Notes: generated by a model from the letters alone, not told the origin. 64,000 bases of DNA from Candidatus Bipolaricaulota bacterium (GCA_022838705.1 JALHJZ010000002.1:186001-250000), one strand, 5' to 3'. Counted from the stretch's first letter, positions 16,212-25,078 are shown. A program made the numbers and translations.

Positions 16212-17215
16212 CGGCCGAACAGGGCCGCTACCGCGTCCGGGGCGAGATGGCACCCATAGAAGTCCCCGTAGAACCGGATCACCTCCGTCACCAGGTCGAG
16301 CCCGGTGGACCCGGGGTGGAGGGTCTCCGCGAGCCACAGGAGCCCCAGGACGACCTCCGGCCCCGGGATGTCCCACGACGCGAAGAACTCGGGGAACCGG
16401 TACACCCGCCCCGTCCGGACCGCGGTCACACCCCGCCAGATCGGGTCGGACGCGAGCGCCACGAGGTCGGCCTGGTTGTAGACGGGGACGAGGACCACCT
16501 CCGGGTCCCACAGAAGGAGCCGCTCCGCATCCACCCGCTGCCAGAAGAGCCCCGGCCGGGGGGAAAGGGCGCGCCCGAGTGGGATCCCGCCCGCAAGCTC
16601 GATGAGGACGTTCTGGATCACGTCCCCGGCGTACACGTTCAGGACGGTGTAGTAGGCGGCAAAGTACACGCGGGGGCGGGGCTCCCGCGCTCTGGTCCCC
16701 TCCGTGACCCGGGCGCTGATCTCCCCGAACCGCGCGACGAGCTCCTCGGCCCGTTCTGGCCGACCGAGGACTTTCCCCGTGAGGAGGATCGCCTCCTCGA
16801 TCCCGTCCAGGGTCTCCGGGAAGTAGAGCACGGTGGGGATCCCCACTTCCTCGAGAAGCGGCGCCAATCCCGTCCCGTGGACGACGGAGCTAGCGAGGAC
16901 GACGTCCGGCTGGAGGGCAACGATCGCCTCCACGGTCGGCTGCACGGGGAGCTCCTTCCCTCGGTAACCCGGATCGAGCCCGGCGAGCGCCTCCTGGGCG
17001 AGGGGGAAGGAGGGGAGGCTCGCGTAGTACGCCCCGACCAGGGCCTCCCCCCCACCCAGCGCATACACGATCCAGCTCGTCCCGCTGTGGAGGCACACCA
17101 CCCGTTCCACCACCGGGGGGAGGGCCACCTCCCGGCCGGCTTGGTCCACCACGATGCCCTGCCCCCCCACGGGGAACGAGAGAAGGCTAACGACCAGGAT
17201 CAGCCACGCGATCAC
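16208..17215 (-). CDS. Periplasmic binding protein of the cobalamin/Fe-siderophore type (second copy)
   Basis: A 335-residue class III (helical-backbone) binding protein: signal peptide 'MIAWLILVVSLLSFPVGGQG' (1-20), then 'VVDQAGREVALP' and 'RVVCL', the usual entry to lobe 1, a long linking helix, and 'LWLAETLHPG' near the C-terminus. It captures ligand for the downstream permease. It starts at GTG 17215, overlapping the stop of the first binding protein as GTGA. The two tandem binding proteins are clearly related (shared 'VDQAGR', 'AIVAL', 'GRVY', 'LLW/IAWLAE-LHPG') but diverged, so they may serve different ligands. Confidence 0.85.
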   Translation of the reverse strand: MIAWLILVVSLLSFPVGGQGIVVDQAGREVALPPVVERVVCLHSGTSWIVYALGGGEALVGAYYASLPSFPLAQEALAGLDPGYRGKELPVQPTVEAIVALQPDVVLASSVVHGTGLAPLLEEVGIPTVLYFPETLDGIEEAILLTGKVLGRPERAEELVARFGEISARVTEGTRAREPRPRVYFAAYYTVLNVYAGDVIQNVLIELAGGIPLGRALSPRPGLFWQRVDAERLLLWDPEVVLVPVYNQADLVALASDPIWRGVTAVRTGRVYRFPEFFASWDIPGPEVVLGLLWLAETLHPGSTGLDLVTEVIRFYGDFYGCHLAPDAVAALFGR

Positions 17216-18207
17216 GGCCCGATGATACTCGCTAGCTCCTCCGCTGTGAGTTCGACCTCATAGAAGTCGCGGTACAGGCGGGCGGCGTACTCGCCCAACG
17301 GCAGGGGAAGGCTCCCCGGGTGCAACAGTTCAGCGAGCCACGCGATCCCGAGGACCGACTCCGGGATCGGGTTGTCCCACGCGAACAGGAGCTGGGGCAT
17401 CTTGTACACCCGACCCGTCTGGACGGCGGTGATCCCCTGGAACACGGGATCCCCGAGGTAGTCCGCGGGGACAGCAGTCCCGTACGAGGCAATGACGATC
17501 ACATCAGGGTTCCAGAGGAGGAACTGCTCCGGGCTCACGTTCTGCCACGAGGTCCCCGCCAGGTCCTCCGCCGCCGTGCGGCCGCCAGCGAGGGCGATCT
17601 GCTGCGCCTGGTACATCCCCGCCGCCGCCACGCGGAGGGGCTCCGTGCCCACGAACAGGACGCGCGGGGCTTCCTCATCGGCCGGGACAGCACTTTCCAC
17701 CTCGGCCACCACCTCATCGAACAGGGCGACGAGCCGCGCCGCGGCCTCTTCGCGTCCGAGGATCTTCCCCGTGAGCTCGGTCGCCGCGCGCACGGCGTCG
17801 AACGTCTCCGCCGCGTAGAGGACGGTCGGGATCCCCACATCCCCGAGGAGATCCGCAAGCTTCTGATGCCGCACCCCCGCCACGACGAGGTCCGCCTTCA
17901 GGGCCACGATCGCCTCCACCGTGACATCGCCCGGGAACCCCTTGCCCTCCCACTGCGGGTCGATCCGTGCCATCACCCCGCGGGCGATGGGGGAATCCGG
18001 GATCCCGAGGTAGCGGGCTCCCACGACGAGGTCACCCGCCCCGAGCGAGTACACGTACGCGGTGGCCACGGCGAACGCGCTCGCCACCCGCGTGGGCACG
18101 GCAGCGATCTCCACCGTACGCCCGGCCTGGTCCACCACGGTAAGGCCCTGCGCCCATCCCCCGACCGCGAGGACGACAATCATGAATCCGACTCTGAGTG
18201 CCTTCAT
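17212..18207 (-). CDS. Periplasmic binding protein of the cobalamin/Fe-siderophore type (first copy)
   Basis: A 331-residue substrate-binding protein with signal peptide 'MKALRVGFMIVVLAVGGWAQ', followed by 'TVVDQAGRTVEIA' and 'SLGAGDLVVGARY', typical of the BtuF/FhuD class. The chosen ATG (18207) has GGAGG seven bases upstream and overlaps the padR stop as ATGA. It is the first transport gene of a PadR-controlled operon and lies directly before a second, paralogous binding protein. Iron-siderophore, heme, cobalamin or molybdate-type ligands are all possible; the sequence alone does not decide. Confidence 0.85.
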   Translation of the reverse strand: MKALRVGFMIVVLAVGGWAQGLTVVDQAGRTVEIAAVPTRVASAFAVATAYVYSLGAGDLVVGARYLGIPDSPIARGVMARIDPQWEGKGFPGDVTVEAIVALKADLVVAGVRHQKLADLLGDVGIPTVLYAAETFDAVRAATELTGKILGREEAAARLVALFDEVVAEVESAVPADEEAPRVLFVGTEPLRVAAAGMYQAQQIALAGGRTAAEDLAGTSWQNVSPEQFLLWNPDVIVIASYGTAVPADYLGDPVFQGITAVQTGRVYKMPQLLFAWDNPIPESVLGIAWLAELLHPGSLPLPLGEYAARLYRDFYEVELTAEELASIIGP

Positions 18208-18722
18208 GCTTCCTCCTTGACCACGAACAGATCCGCCAGGCCATCGAGCCACCTCAGGCCTCCCTCCACCTGAGAGAGCCGCAGCCGCCGCACTGCCTCC
18301 CGAAACGGGTCTTCACCCGTGTCCCGCGCGAGGATCCGCGCCCGACGCTTGTCGAGGACCGCCCGCTCCTCGGCCACGTACGTGGCGAGGTGGTGGGGGG
18401 CGAACCGGATCAGGAAGTAGAGCCGGATGAGGTACGACCCCCGCGCCCGCCGGGGGGAGGTCGAACCGGAGAGGAGCCACTGCCAGAACCGCTCTTCCCC
18501 GGCCGGGGTGAGGGAGTACACCCGGCGCGGGGGGCCCCCCGGCGCCTCCTCGAGCGCGCTCGAAACGTACCCGCCCTCCTCCAGCCGCCGGAGCCAGGTG
18601 TAGAGCTGGCTCGATGCCACGCGCCACGCCGGCCCCAACTCCTCGCGGACCCGGCTCCGCAGCTCGTAGCCGTGGGCCGGGCCCAGCTTCAGCATCCCGA
18701 GGACGAGCTCCTCCATCCGCAT
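18204..18722 (-). CDS. PadR-family transcriptional regulator
   Basis: A 172-residue regulator with an N-terminal winged helix ('ELVLGMLKLGPAHGYEL' at 5-21, 'SSQLYTWLRRLEEGGYV' as recognition helix and wing) and a C-terminal helical Vir-like dimerisation domain, the class-I PadR layout. It is the first gene of the importer operon and lies 10 bases from a perfect palindrome (18732-18748), so self-repression and control of the importer are likely. The ligand that relieves repression is unknown. ATG 18722 or the ATG two codons later could be the start. Confidence 0.9.
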   Translation of the reverse strand: MRMEELVLGMLKLGPAHGYELRSRVREELGPAWRVASSQLYTWLRRLEEGGYVSSALEEAPGGPPRRVYSLTPAGEERFWQWLLSGSTSPRRARGSYLIRLYFLIRFAPHHLATYVAEERAVLDKRRARILARDTGEDPFREAVRRLRLSQVEGGLRWLDGLADLFVVKEEA

Positions 18723-18731
18723 CCCCCCGCT

Positions 18732-18748
18732 TATTCCAAGTTGGAATA
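18732..18748. promoter_or_regulatory. Palindromic operator in front of the padR-importer operon
   Basis: TATTCCAA-G-TTGGAATA is a perfect 8-bp inverted repeat around one central base, AT-rich in a GC-rich setting. Nine bases separate it from the padR ATG, so it overlaps where a -10 element would lie. PadR proteins are known to bind such short palindromes; the pairing with this regulator is inference. Confidence 0.72.
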
Positions 18749-18887
18749 GGCCAGTCTACCCGCTCCCCACCGTCCCGTCCACGGCGCGAGGCGTCGTGCC
18801 GCTCGGGCCCCGCGGTGCCCGGTACGGTAAGATCCGGGGGCAGGGCCACGCCCGTGGGCGATGCCGAAGCGAGGGAGGGAAGAAGCG

Positions 18888-19544
18888 ATGCCGGATGCCC
18901 CGATCGGGGAGTGGACGGTTCGCCAGTTCCTGGACGCGGTGGCGTCGGACGAACCCGTGCCGGGCGGGGGGGCCGGGGCCGCCTTGGCCGGGGCCGGGGC
19001 CGCCGCCCTCCTCCACATGGTGGCCTCCCTCGCCCTCCGGCGGGCCACGGATCCCGCGGTGGTGGCATCCCTCACCTCCCACCGCGGAAAGGCCCGCGCC
19101 CAGGAGCGGCAGTTCCTGGACCTCGCCGACGATGACGTCGCCGCGTACCGCGGTGTGATGAGCGCCCTTGCCCTCCCCCGCGCCACGCCCCAGGAGAAGG
19201 CCCATCGCGCGGCCGCCCTCCACCAGGCCCTCGCCCGGGCGGCGGAGGTCCCGCTGGCCACGGCCCGGCTCGCCACCGATGCCCTTGCCCTCGCCTCAGA
19301 GGTCGCCCCCTTCTGCCCCCCGGTCGCCCGGAGCGACCTCGCCACTGCGGTCCACCTCGCCCGAGCAGCGGCGGAGGCCGCCGTGGCGAATGTGGATGCC
19401 AACGCCCTCTCCCTCGATGAGTCCCCGTTCCGTCGCGAGCTCGCCCATGCCCGCTCCGAGGTTTCCACCGCCGCGCGCGCTCAGGCGGAGGCCGTCCTCG
19501 CCCCGCTCGAGGCGGCCCTCCAGGCGTGGCTCGATCCACCTTGA
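18888..19544 (+). CDS. Cyclodeaminase/cyclohydrolase family protein (FtcD C-terminal domain type)
   Basis: A 218-residue, largely helical protein with the 'PVPGGGAGAALAGAGAAALLHMVASL' type glycine-rich folate-binding entry (the key part being PGGGAGAA at about 24-31) and 'DVDANAL'-like C-terminal region. Stand-alone FtcD_C proteins act as formimidoyl-THF cyclodeaminase or methenyl-THF cyclohydrolase, linking histidine/glycine catabolism to the folate pool; hutH, hutI and gcv genes are in this window. ATG 18888 is preferred because GGAGGGAAGAAG stands just before it; ATG 18861 is the alternative. A TAAGAT box lies at 18828-18833. Confidence 0.8.
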   Translation: MPDAPIGEWTVRQFLDAVASDEPVPGGGAGAALAGAGAAALLHMVASLALRRATDPAVVASLTSHRGKARAQERQFLDLADDDVAAYRGVMSALALPRATPQEKAHRAAALHQALARAAEVPLATARLATDALALASEVAPFCPPVARSDLATAVHLARAAAEAAVANVDANALSLDESPFRRELAHARSEVSTAARAQAEAVLAPLEAALQAWLDPP

Positions 19545-19611
19545 CCCGATCCCCGGCCAGGGCTATAAGACGGGCGCTACGCAGAGGGCGGGAGCCCCAA
19601 GGAGGCGGTGT

Positions 19612-21732
19612 ATGAGGGTGAGGGCGGGGATGGTGGTGGGCCTTCTTCTATGGGCAGGGCTGGCCCAGGGAACGACATGGATCGTCTGCCCCACGGAGTG
19701 CCCCTACGCGAACCTCGCGGAGGCGATCGCCGCCGCCGCGCCCGGCGACACGATCCTCGTCCAGCCGGGAACCTACCCCGGCGATGTGTGGCTGAAAAAG
19801 CCGCTCGACATCCGCAGCGTGGGGGATGAGCCTGGTGTCATCGAGGGCCACGTGTACGTTCTCGGCACGGGCCAGGTCACCCTCCACGGCTTGACCGTCC
19901 GCAGGGGGGGGATCCACCTCGAGGACAGCTCCGGCGTCCTGATCGCCGACTGCGCGGTGGAGGGCCCAAGCGGGATCGTCATCCGCAGCGCGTCCGTGAC
20001 CGTCCGCGACACTGCCATCACCGGCGCCGCGGACCACGGGATCCTCGTCACCCTCGGATCGCGGGCCCTCATCGCCGGTTGCACCATCTCCGGAGCGGGG
20101 AAGGACGGGATCCACATCGCCGCCTCCCTGGCCGACCTGCGGAACAACGAGGTCCAGGGTAGCGGCGGCTACGGGATCTGGGGCGACGCCCACGCGACCG
20201 TGTCCGGCCAAGCGACGCTCGCCTCCCTCTCCGGGAACGCCCGCGGGACGGTCGGGGGAACGGCACTGGCCCTCGACCGCGATCCGCCAGCGGCCCCCGC
20301 GGGCCTGACCGTGTCCCCGGAGGAATGGACCGCGGGGGAGATCTCGGTCGCCTGGGTCCCCCCGGAGGACCTGAGCGGGATCGCAGCGGCCTGGTACACG
20401 ATCGGATCCGCGCCGCAGGGCCCGGAGGACGGGACCCGCGCGGTCGGGAACCCGTTCCTCGTCGCCTCCCCTCCCGAGGGAAAGCATGTGGTGTACGTGT
20501 GGCTGGAGGACCACGCGGGGAACCGGAACGAGAAGGCCTGCGCCGAGGCGCTCCTCCTCGCCGATCGGACCCCCCCGAGCGGGGAGGTCGCCGAAAGCAG
20601 CGGGGCGCGGCACGTGTTCGCCCCCCAGATCACGCTCACGATCGAGGCCCGAGATCTCGCGGGGACCGAGCCCGGCAGCGGCGTGGCCTCGCTGCGCCTC
20701 TCCAACGACGGCCGCACGTGGGGGCCCTGGCAGCCGTTTGCGCCCAGCGTGGCGTGGGACCTCGCGGGCAGCGGCGGGTCGGCCGCGCCGGGCGCGAAGA
20801 CCGTGGTCATCGAGCTCAGGGATCGAGCGGGCAACGTGAGCCGGATCACGACCGAGCTGACCCTCGTCCCCAGCCTCGCCTCGTCGGAGCCGATCCTGTG
20901 CCTGGCAGTGGCGGGGGACCGCCTCGCCCATGGCTCGCCAAGCGGGACGATCCGCGTGGTGGACCCCACGACTGGGAAGGAGGTCCTCGCTCTGCGCGGC
21001 CACACCGGCGGGGTGTACGCCCTCGCCTTCTCCCCCGATGGGAAGACCCTCGCCTCCGGGTCGAACGACAACACGGTCCGCCTGTGGGACGTCGCCACCG
21101 GGAAGGAGGTGCGCGTCCTGCGCGGCCATACGGGCGGGGTGTGGACGGTCGCCTTCTCCCCCGATGGGAAGACCCTCACCTCCGGGTCATCGGATGCCAC
21201 GGTCCGGCTGTGGGCGGTTGCCACGGGGAAGGCGTGGCGCACCCTGAGCGGACACACGGGCGTGGTACGGGCGGTCGCGTTCTCCCCGGACGGAAAGGCC
21301 CTCGCCTCCGGGTCGGATGACCGCACGGTGCGGGTGTGGGAAGTGACTAGCGGCCGGCTGAAGCACACCCTCACCGAACACGGGGGCGCGGTGCGCTCCG
21401 TCGCCTTCTCACCGGATGGAAAACTCCTTGGGTCCGTGGGCGCGGACGGGAAGGCCCTGCTGTGGGACGGGGCCACGGGGAAGCTCGCCCGGACGCTCGT
21501 CCCGGCCGGCCCGGAGCTGCGCGCCGTGGCGTTCGCCCCGGACGGAGAATCGGTCGCCATCGCCTCCGCGGCGGGCACAATCGTCGTGTGGGATGTGGCG
21601 ACGGGAGAGGAACGGGATACCCTCCAGGGACACACGGCCCAGGTCAATGCCCTGGCCTACACGGCCGATGGGCGCACCCTCGCCTCCGGCGGAGCGGACA
21701 AGGTGGTGCGGCTGTGGCAGGTCGAGCCGTAG
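19612..21732 (+). CDS. Exported beta-helix plus WD40-repeat protein
   Basis: A 706-residue secreted protein. Residues 1-20 form a signal peptide ending 'GLAQG'. Residues about 25-215 look like a right-handed parallel beta-helix of the NosD/pectate-lyase kind ('VQPGTYPGDVWL', then repeated short 'GIxIxxS' turns). Residues 220-425 look like two immunoglobulin-like domains ('DRDPPAAPAGLTV', 'DRTPPSGEV'). Residues 430-706 contain seven WD40 blades with 'HTGGV...FSPDGKTLASGS...VRLWDVATGK' spacing. Such chimeras are probably scaffold or adhesion proteins; no enzyme motif is seen. AAGGAGG precedes the ATG. The lipoprotein gene starts 11 bases later. Confidence 0.88.
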   Translation: MRVRAGMVVGLLLWAGLAQGTTWIVCPTECPYANLAEAIAAAAPGDTILVQPGTYPGDVWLKKPLDIRSVGDEPGVIEGHVYVLGTGQVTLHGLTVRRGGIHLEDSSGVLIADCAVEGPSGIVIRSASVTVRDTAITGAADHGILVTLGSRALIAGCTISGAGKDGIHIAASLADLRNNEVQGSGGYGIWGDAHATVSGQATLASLSGNARGTVGGTALALDRDPPAAPAGLTVSPEEWTAGEISVAWVPPEDLSGIAAAWYTIGSAPQGPEDGTRAVGNPFLVASPPEGKHVVYVWLEDHAGNRNEKACAEALLLADRTPPSGEVAESSGARHVFAPQITLTIEARDLAGTEPGSGVASLRLSNDGRTWGPWQPFAPSVAWDLAGSGGSAAPGAKTVVIELRDRAGNVSRITTELTLVPSLASSEPILCLAVAGDRLAHGSPSGTIRVVDPTTGKEVLALRGHTGGVYALAFSPDGKTLASGSNDNTVRLWDVATGKEVRVLRGHTGGVWTVAFSPDGKTLTSGSSDATVRLWAVATGKAWRTLSGHTGVVRAVAFSPDGKALASGSDDRTVRVWEVTSGRLKHTLTEHGGAVRSVAFSPDGKLLGSVGADGKALLWDGATGKLARTLVPAGPELRAVAFAPDGESVAIASAAGTIVVWDVATGEERDTLQGHTAQVNALAYTADGRTLASGGADKVVRLWQVEP
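20985..21729 (+). repeat. WD40-coding tandem DNA repeats, about 120-126 bp period
   Basis: Successive WD40 blades are similar at the DNA level: segments such as 'ttctcccccgatgggaagac' recur at about 126-base intervals in the first copies and decay toward the 3' end. This suggests recent internal duplication of the first two or three blades. Confidence 0.7.
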
Positions 21733-21743
21733 GGCGGGGCGCG

Positions 21744-22568
21744 GTGCGGAGGGCAAACCGGCGGCGGGGATGGGCGCTGCTCGTGGCGGCAGGGACGTTG
21801 TGCTCCGTCTCCGGGTGCTTCTACGCCGAACCCGAGGCCTACGTCCGCTCCTTCGCCTGGGAGTCGGATGGCACGTCCTGGACCTGGGAGTTCCGCATCC
21901 CCACAGACCTGTACGCGCTCTACCGTCGCCAGACCCAACGGCCATGGTGCAGCGACAAGAGTTGCGATTGGTATCGGTATGTGACGGATCCCAACGACGA
22001 TGCCTATGTCGAAGCTCTGGCTGCAGAGCTGGCCCGGGTGATGGGGGAGCGCTACACCGCTGGGCAACTCTACCACAAGACCCTCCAGTTCACGCTCGAC
22101 TTCGTAACGGCCGCCATCCCTTACACGACGGATCAGCCGGAGGAATGGCCGAAGTATCCGATCGAAACCCTGGTCGAGGGGCGGGGGGACTGCGAGGATA
22201 CAGCGATCCTCTACACGTCCCTGGTGCGGCCGCTCGGCCACGGGGTCCACTTGATCCTCCTCGCGCAGCATGTGGCGGTCGGCGTGGAGGTCCACCCCTC
22301 GTTCATCGAGAACGCGCCCTACGAGGTCGGCTACTACACCTACGCCGGCACGTACTACGTGTTCTGCGAGACGACGGGAGACCCGGAGACCTCGGGGTAC
22401 ATCCCGGTGGGGTACCTCCCTCCCGCGGTCCGCGACGAGTTCCTCTCCGATCAGTGGTTCTTCTACGACCTGCGGCTGGGGGCGGCGAGCCAGGCGACAG
22501 CCGAGCTCAGCACCCCCACTGCGAACCGGACCGATCCCGACTGGCTGCGATGGACGGAGCTACCGTAG
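21744..22568 (+). CDS. Lipoprotein with transglutaminase-like domain
   Basis: A 274-residue protein starting at GTG 21744. The first 25 residues form a lipoprotein signal with lipobox 'SVSGC' (C25). The centre has 'EGRGDCEDTAILYTSL', the nucleophile region of transglutaminase-like/papain-fold proteins, and 'HVAVGVEV' after it could hold the catalytic histidine. In bacteria these domains act as cysteine proteases or as folded scaffolds. It follows the WD40 protein by 11 bases and probably forms an envelope module with it. Confidence 0.75.
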   Translation: MRRANRRRGWALLVAAGTLCSVSGCFYAEPEAYVRSFAWESDGTSWTWEFRIPTDLYALYRRQTQRPWCSDKSCDWYRYVTDPNDDAYVEALAAELARVMGERYTAGQLYHKTLQFTLDFVTAAIPYTTDQPEEWPKYPIETLVEGRGDCEDTAILYTSLVRPLGHGVHLILLAQHVAVGVEVHPSFIENAPYEVGYYTYAGTYYVFCETTGDPETSGYIPVGYLPPAVRDEFLSDQWFFYDLRLGAASQATAELSTPTANRTDPDWLRWTELP

Positions 22569-22619
22569 GGGCCAGCGAGGCTAGCGAACCCGGCCAAGCT
22601 CCGCGGTGACGGGCCTCCC

Positions 22620-22693
22620 TGGCTGGGAGAGAGGGATTCGAACCCCCACTAACGGGTCCAGAGCCCGTCGGCCTACCGTTAGCCGATCTCCCA
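22620..22693 (-). tRNA. tRNA-Gln (anticodon CTG)
   Basis: The minus strand folds as a full cloverleaf: acceptor TGGGAGA/TCTCCCA, anticodon stem ACGGG/CCCGT with loop CTCTGGA giving anticodon CUG, and T-arm GGGGGTTCGAATCCC. Discriminator G and an encoded CCA follow at the 3' end. Confidence 0.93.
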
Positions 22694-22735
22694 GTGCCCG
22701 CGCATTCTAGCTCCCCCTCCCCCACCGGGCAACCG

Positions 22736-22765
22736 TTGCGTTCCCGATTCGATCCTCTGTACAAT
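22736..22765 (+). promoter_or_regulatory. Promoter of the MEMO-family gene
   Basis: TTGCGT (22736-22741), an 18-base spacer and TACAAT (22760-22765). The -10 box ends six bases before the ATG at 22772, so the predicted +1 is the A of the start codon (leaderless mRNA). Confidence 0.62.
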
Positions 22766-22771
22766 GAACCG

Positions 22772-23614
22772 ATGGGACGTCGCTGGCCTTGTGCCGCTGG
22801 AACGTTCTACCCCGCCGACCCGCGGCGACTGCGCGAGGAGATCGAGGCTGCCCTCGGGCGAGGCTCTCTCACCTTGACCGCCCAGGCTCTGCCGAACCCG
22901 GTGGGGGCGATCCTCCCCCACGCCGGGTACCGCTACTCGGGCGCGGTGGCAGGAGCGGGGTACCGAGCTCTCGCGCGGCTCGGACCGCCGGAGGCGGCGA
23001 TCGTCCTCGGCACGAACCACACCGGGCTCGGCGGGCCGATCACGGTCGCGGAACCGGGGATCTGGGAGACCCCGCTCGGCGAGGTGCCCGTGCCTGCCCT
23101 CCTCTCCCGCGAGGTCGCGGAGGCCCTCGGAGCTGACCAGGACGATGTTCCCTTCGCCGACGAGCACTCGGTAGAGGTCCAGCTCCCGTTCCTCCGGTAC
23201 CTGTTCCCCCGATTGCCCGTCGTCCCGGTGGTGGTCCACCCCCTGAGCGTGGCGCGGTCCAAAGCGGCTGGCGCGGCGCTGGGGAGGCTCGTCGCCCACC
23301 GGCCGCTCCTCCTCATCGCGTCGAGCGACTTCACGCACTACGAGCCGGACCCGGTGGCACGGGAGAAGGACCGCCGGGCCCTCGTCCCGATCCTGAACCT
23401 GGATGTGGACGGGTTCTACGACGCGGTGCTCCGGCACCGGATCTCGATCTGCGGCGTGGGGGCGATTGCCCTCCTCCTCGTCGCGGCGCGGGAGGCGGGG
23501 CTGCTGGGGGCGGCGCTCCTCGACTACCGCACGTCGGGCGAGGTGGGAGGGCAACTCGACCAGGTGGTAGGGTACGCGGCGGTCCTCTTCCAGCGGGTGG
23601 ACGATGTTGCGTAG
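22772..23614 (+). CDS. MEMO1 family protein (AmmeMemoRadiSam system protein B)
   Basis: A 280-residue protein of the Memo family, related in fold to class III extradiol dioxygenases and carrying the metal-site-type histidines ('LPHAGYRYSG' near 50, 'GTNHTGLGG', 'DEHSVEVQLPFL'). The opening 'CAAGTFYPADPRRLR' is diagnostic. In many prokaryotes it occurs with an AMMECR1 protein and a radical SAM enzyme; neither partner is adjacent here. Bacterial function is not established. It overlaps yicC by 11 bases and heads the yicC-gmk-acpS string. Confidence 0.88.
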   Translation: MGRRWPCAAGTFYPADPRRLREEIEAALGRGSLTLTAQALPNPVGAILPHAGYRYSGAVAGAGYRALARLGPPEAAIVLGTNHTGLGGPITVAEPGIWETPLGEVPVPALLSREVAEALGADQDDVPFADEHSVEVQLPFLRYLFPRLPVVPVVVHPLSVARSKAAGAALGRLVAHRPLLLIASSDFTHYEPDPVAREKDRRALVPILNLDVDGFYDAVLRHRISICGVGAIALLLVAAREAGLLGAALLDYRTSGEVGGQLDQVVGYAAVLFQRVDDVA

Positions 23615-24458
23615 CATGACCGGGTTCGGCCGGGCACGGGCCACGCGCGGAGAGTACGCCGTGCAGGTGGACCTGCGCAGCCTCAACCATCGCTTCCTCG
23701 AGGTCCGCGTGCGCGGGCTCGCCGAGTTGCCCCTCCTCGCCCAGAGGTGCGAGGAGCGCCTGCGGGACGCATTCGTGCGGGGCTCACTCGAACTCCACGT
23801 GCGGTGGGAGAGCGGGAGTCGCCCGAAGCAGCTCGGGCTCGACGCGGCCCGCCAGTACCTCCGCGATCTATCCCGACTCCAACAGGAGCTCGGCCTCGCG
23901 GACCGGCCCACCCTCGCCCACCTCCTCTCCCTCGGTGTGTTCGCGGAGGCGGCGCCGGAGGAGGAGGAGATGTGGCCCGTCGTGGAAGAGGCCCTGGGCC
24001 AGGCAATCGAGGCGGTGGTGGCGGCGCGGAAGAGCGAGGGGAAGTCGCTCCGGGCGGCGCTCGCCCGCGAGGCGGAGCTCCTTCAGGCGGCGATCGCGGA
24101 TGCGGAACGCCTCGCCCCCCACGCCCTCGACGAGGCCCAGGGACGGATCAGGGCCCGGATCGAGGAGCTCGGGCTCGACCCTGACCCAGCACGGATCGCG
24201 ACCGAGCTCGTCCTGTGGGCGGAACGGAGCGACGTGCGCGAGGAGCTGGATAGGCTCCAGAGCCACCTCACCCGGTTCACGGACCTCCTTGACTCCGACC
24301 TCCCGCTGGGGCGGGAGATCGAGTTCCTCGCCCAAGAAATGGGGCGCGAGGCGGGCACGCTCTCCGCCAAGGCCCGGTCCGTGGACCTCGCTCAGGCGGC
24401 GGGCCAGATCCGCCTCGCGGTGGAGCGGATCCGGGAACAGGCCCGGAACGTGGAATGA
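23604..24458 (+). CDS. yicC: YicC family endoribonuclease-like protein
   Basis: A 284-residue protein with the unmistakable start 'MLRSMTGFGRA' and 'LRSLNHRFLEV', and the C-terminal 'GREIEFLAQEMGREAGTLSAK' region (here quoted as key part REIEFLAQEM). YicC proteins are reported to act on RNA and typically sit beside guanylate kinase, as here. The ATGA overlap with gmk implies translational coupling. Confidence 0.93.
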   Translation: MLRSMTGFGRARATRGEYAVQVDLRSLNHRFLEVRVRGLAELPLLAQRCEERLRDAFVRGSLELHVRWESGSRPKQLGLDAARQYLRDLSRLQQELGLADRPTLAHLLSLGVFAEAAPEEEEMWPVVEEALGQAIEAVVAARKSEGKSLRAALAREAELLQAAIADAERLAPHALDEAQGRIRARIEELGLDPDPARIATELVLWAERSDVREELDRLQSHLTRFTDLLDSDLPLGREIEFLAQEMGREAGTLSAKARSVDLAQAAGQIRLAVERIREQARNVE

Positions 24459-25078
24459 GGGACTTCCTCCCCGCGGGCTGGGATGTGCAGGGGGGGCACG
24501 GGATCGCCCTCGTGATCGCCGGCCCGTCGGGGGCGGGGAAGTCGTCGGTCATCGCCGCCCTCCTGCGCCGCGATCCGTCCCTCGTGTTCTCCGTGTCCGC
24601 GACGACCCGTCCCCGCCGTCCCGATGAGGCCGACGGCCGCGACTACACGTTCGTGGCGGACGCAGCCTTCGACCGGATGATCCGTGCCGGGGAGCTCCTC
24701 GAGTGGACCACGTACCACGGACATCGGTACGGGACCCCGCGGGCCGCGGTGGTGGGCCCGCTCGCGGAGGGGCGCGATGTGGTGATCAACGTCGAGGTGA
24801 AGGGGGCGCTTGCCCTGCGCCGGTCCGGCCTCCCCCACCCGGTGGTCCTCGTGTTCATGGTCCCCCCCAGCCGGGAGGAACTCGTGTGGCGCATCCAGAG
24901 CCGCGGCACGGAGTCCGCCGACGCGCTCGCGGCGCGGCTCGCGATCGCCGAGGAGGAGGTCCGCCACATCCCGGAGTTCGACTACCTGGTGGTGAACGAC
25001 CGCCTGGAGGAGGCGGTGGAGCGGGTGGAGGCGATCCTCGTCGCGGAACGATCCCGGATCCGACGATGCTCGCCCTAG
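24455..25078 (+). CDS. gmk: Guanylate kinase
   Basis: A 207-residue kinase phosphorylating GMP to GDP. The P-loop 'GPSGAGKSS' is at 23-31, the GMP-binding part follows in 'SVSATTRPRRPDEADGRDY' and 'EWTTYHGHRYGTP', matching the family well. The first 15 residues extend beyond the usual start. It overlaps yicC (ATGA) and acpS (13 bases). Confidence 0.94.
   Translation: MRDFLPAGWDVQGGHGIALVIAGPSGAGKSSVIAALLRRDPSLVFSVSATTRPRRPDEADGRDYTFVADAAFDRMIRAGELLEWTTYHGHRYGTPRAAVVGPLAEGRDVVINVEVKGALALRRSGLPHPVVLVFMVPPSREELVWRIQSRGTESADALAARLAIAEEEVRHIPEFDYLVVNDRLEEAVERVEAILVAERSRIRRCSP

Noticed and set aside
18204..18722. Cobalamin riboswitch controlling the importer
   Set aside because: Only about 165 bases separate padR and the divergent gene, no B12-box-like conserved sequence is seen, and a PadR operator explains control.
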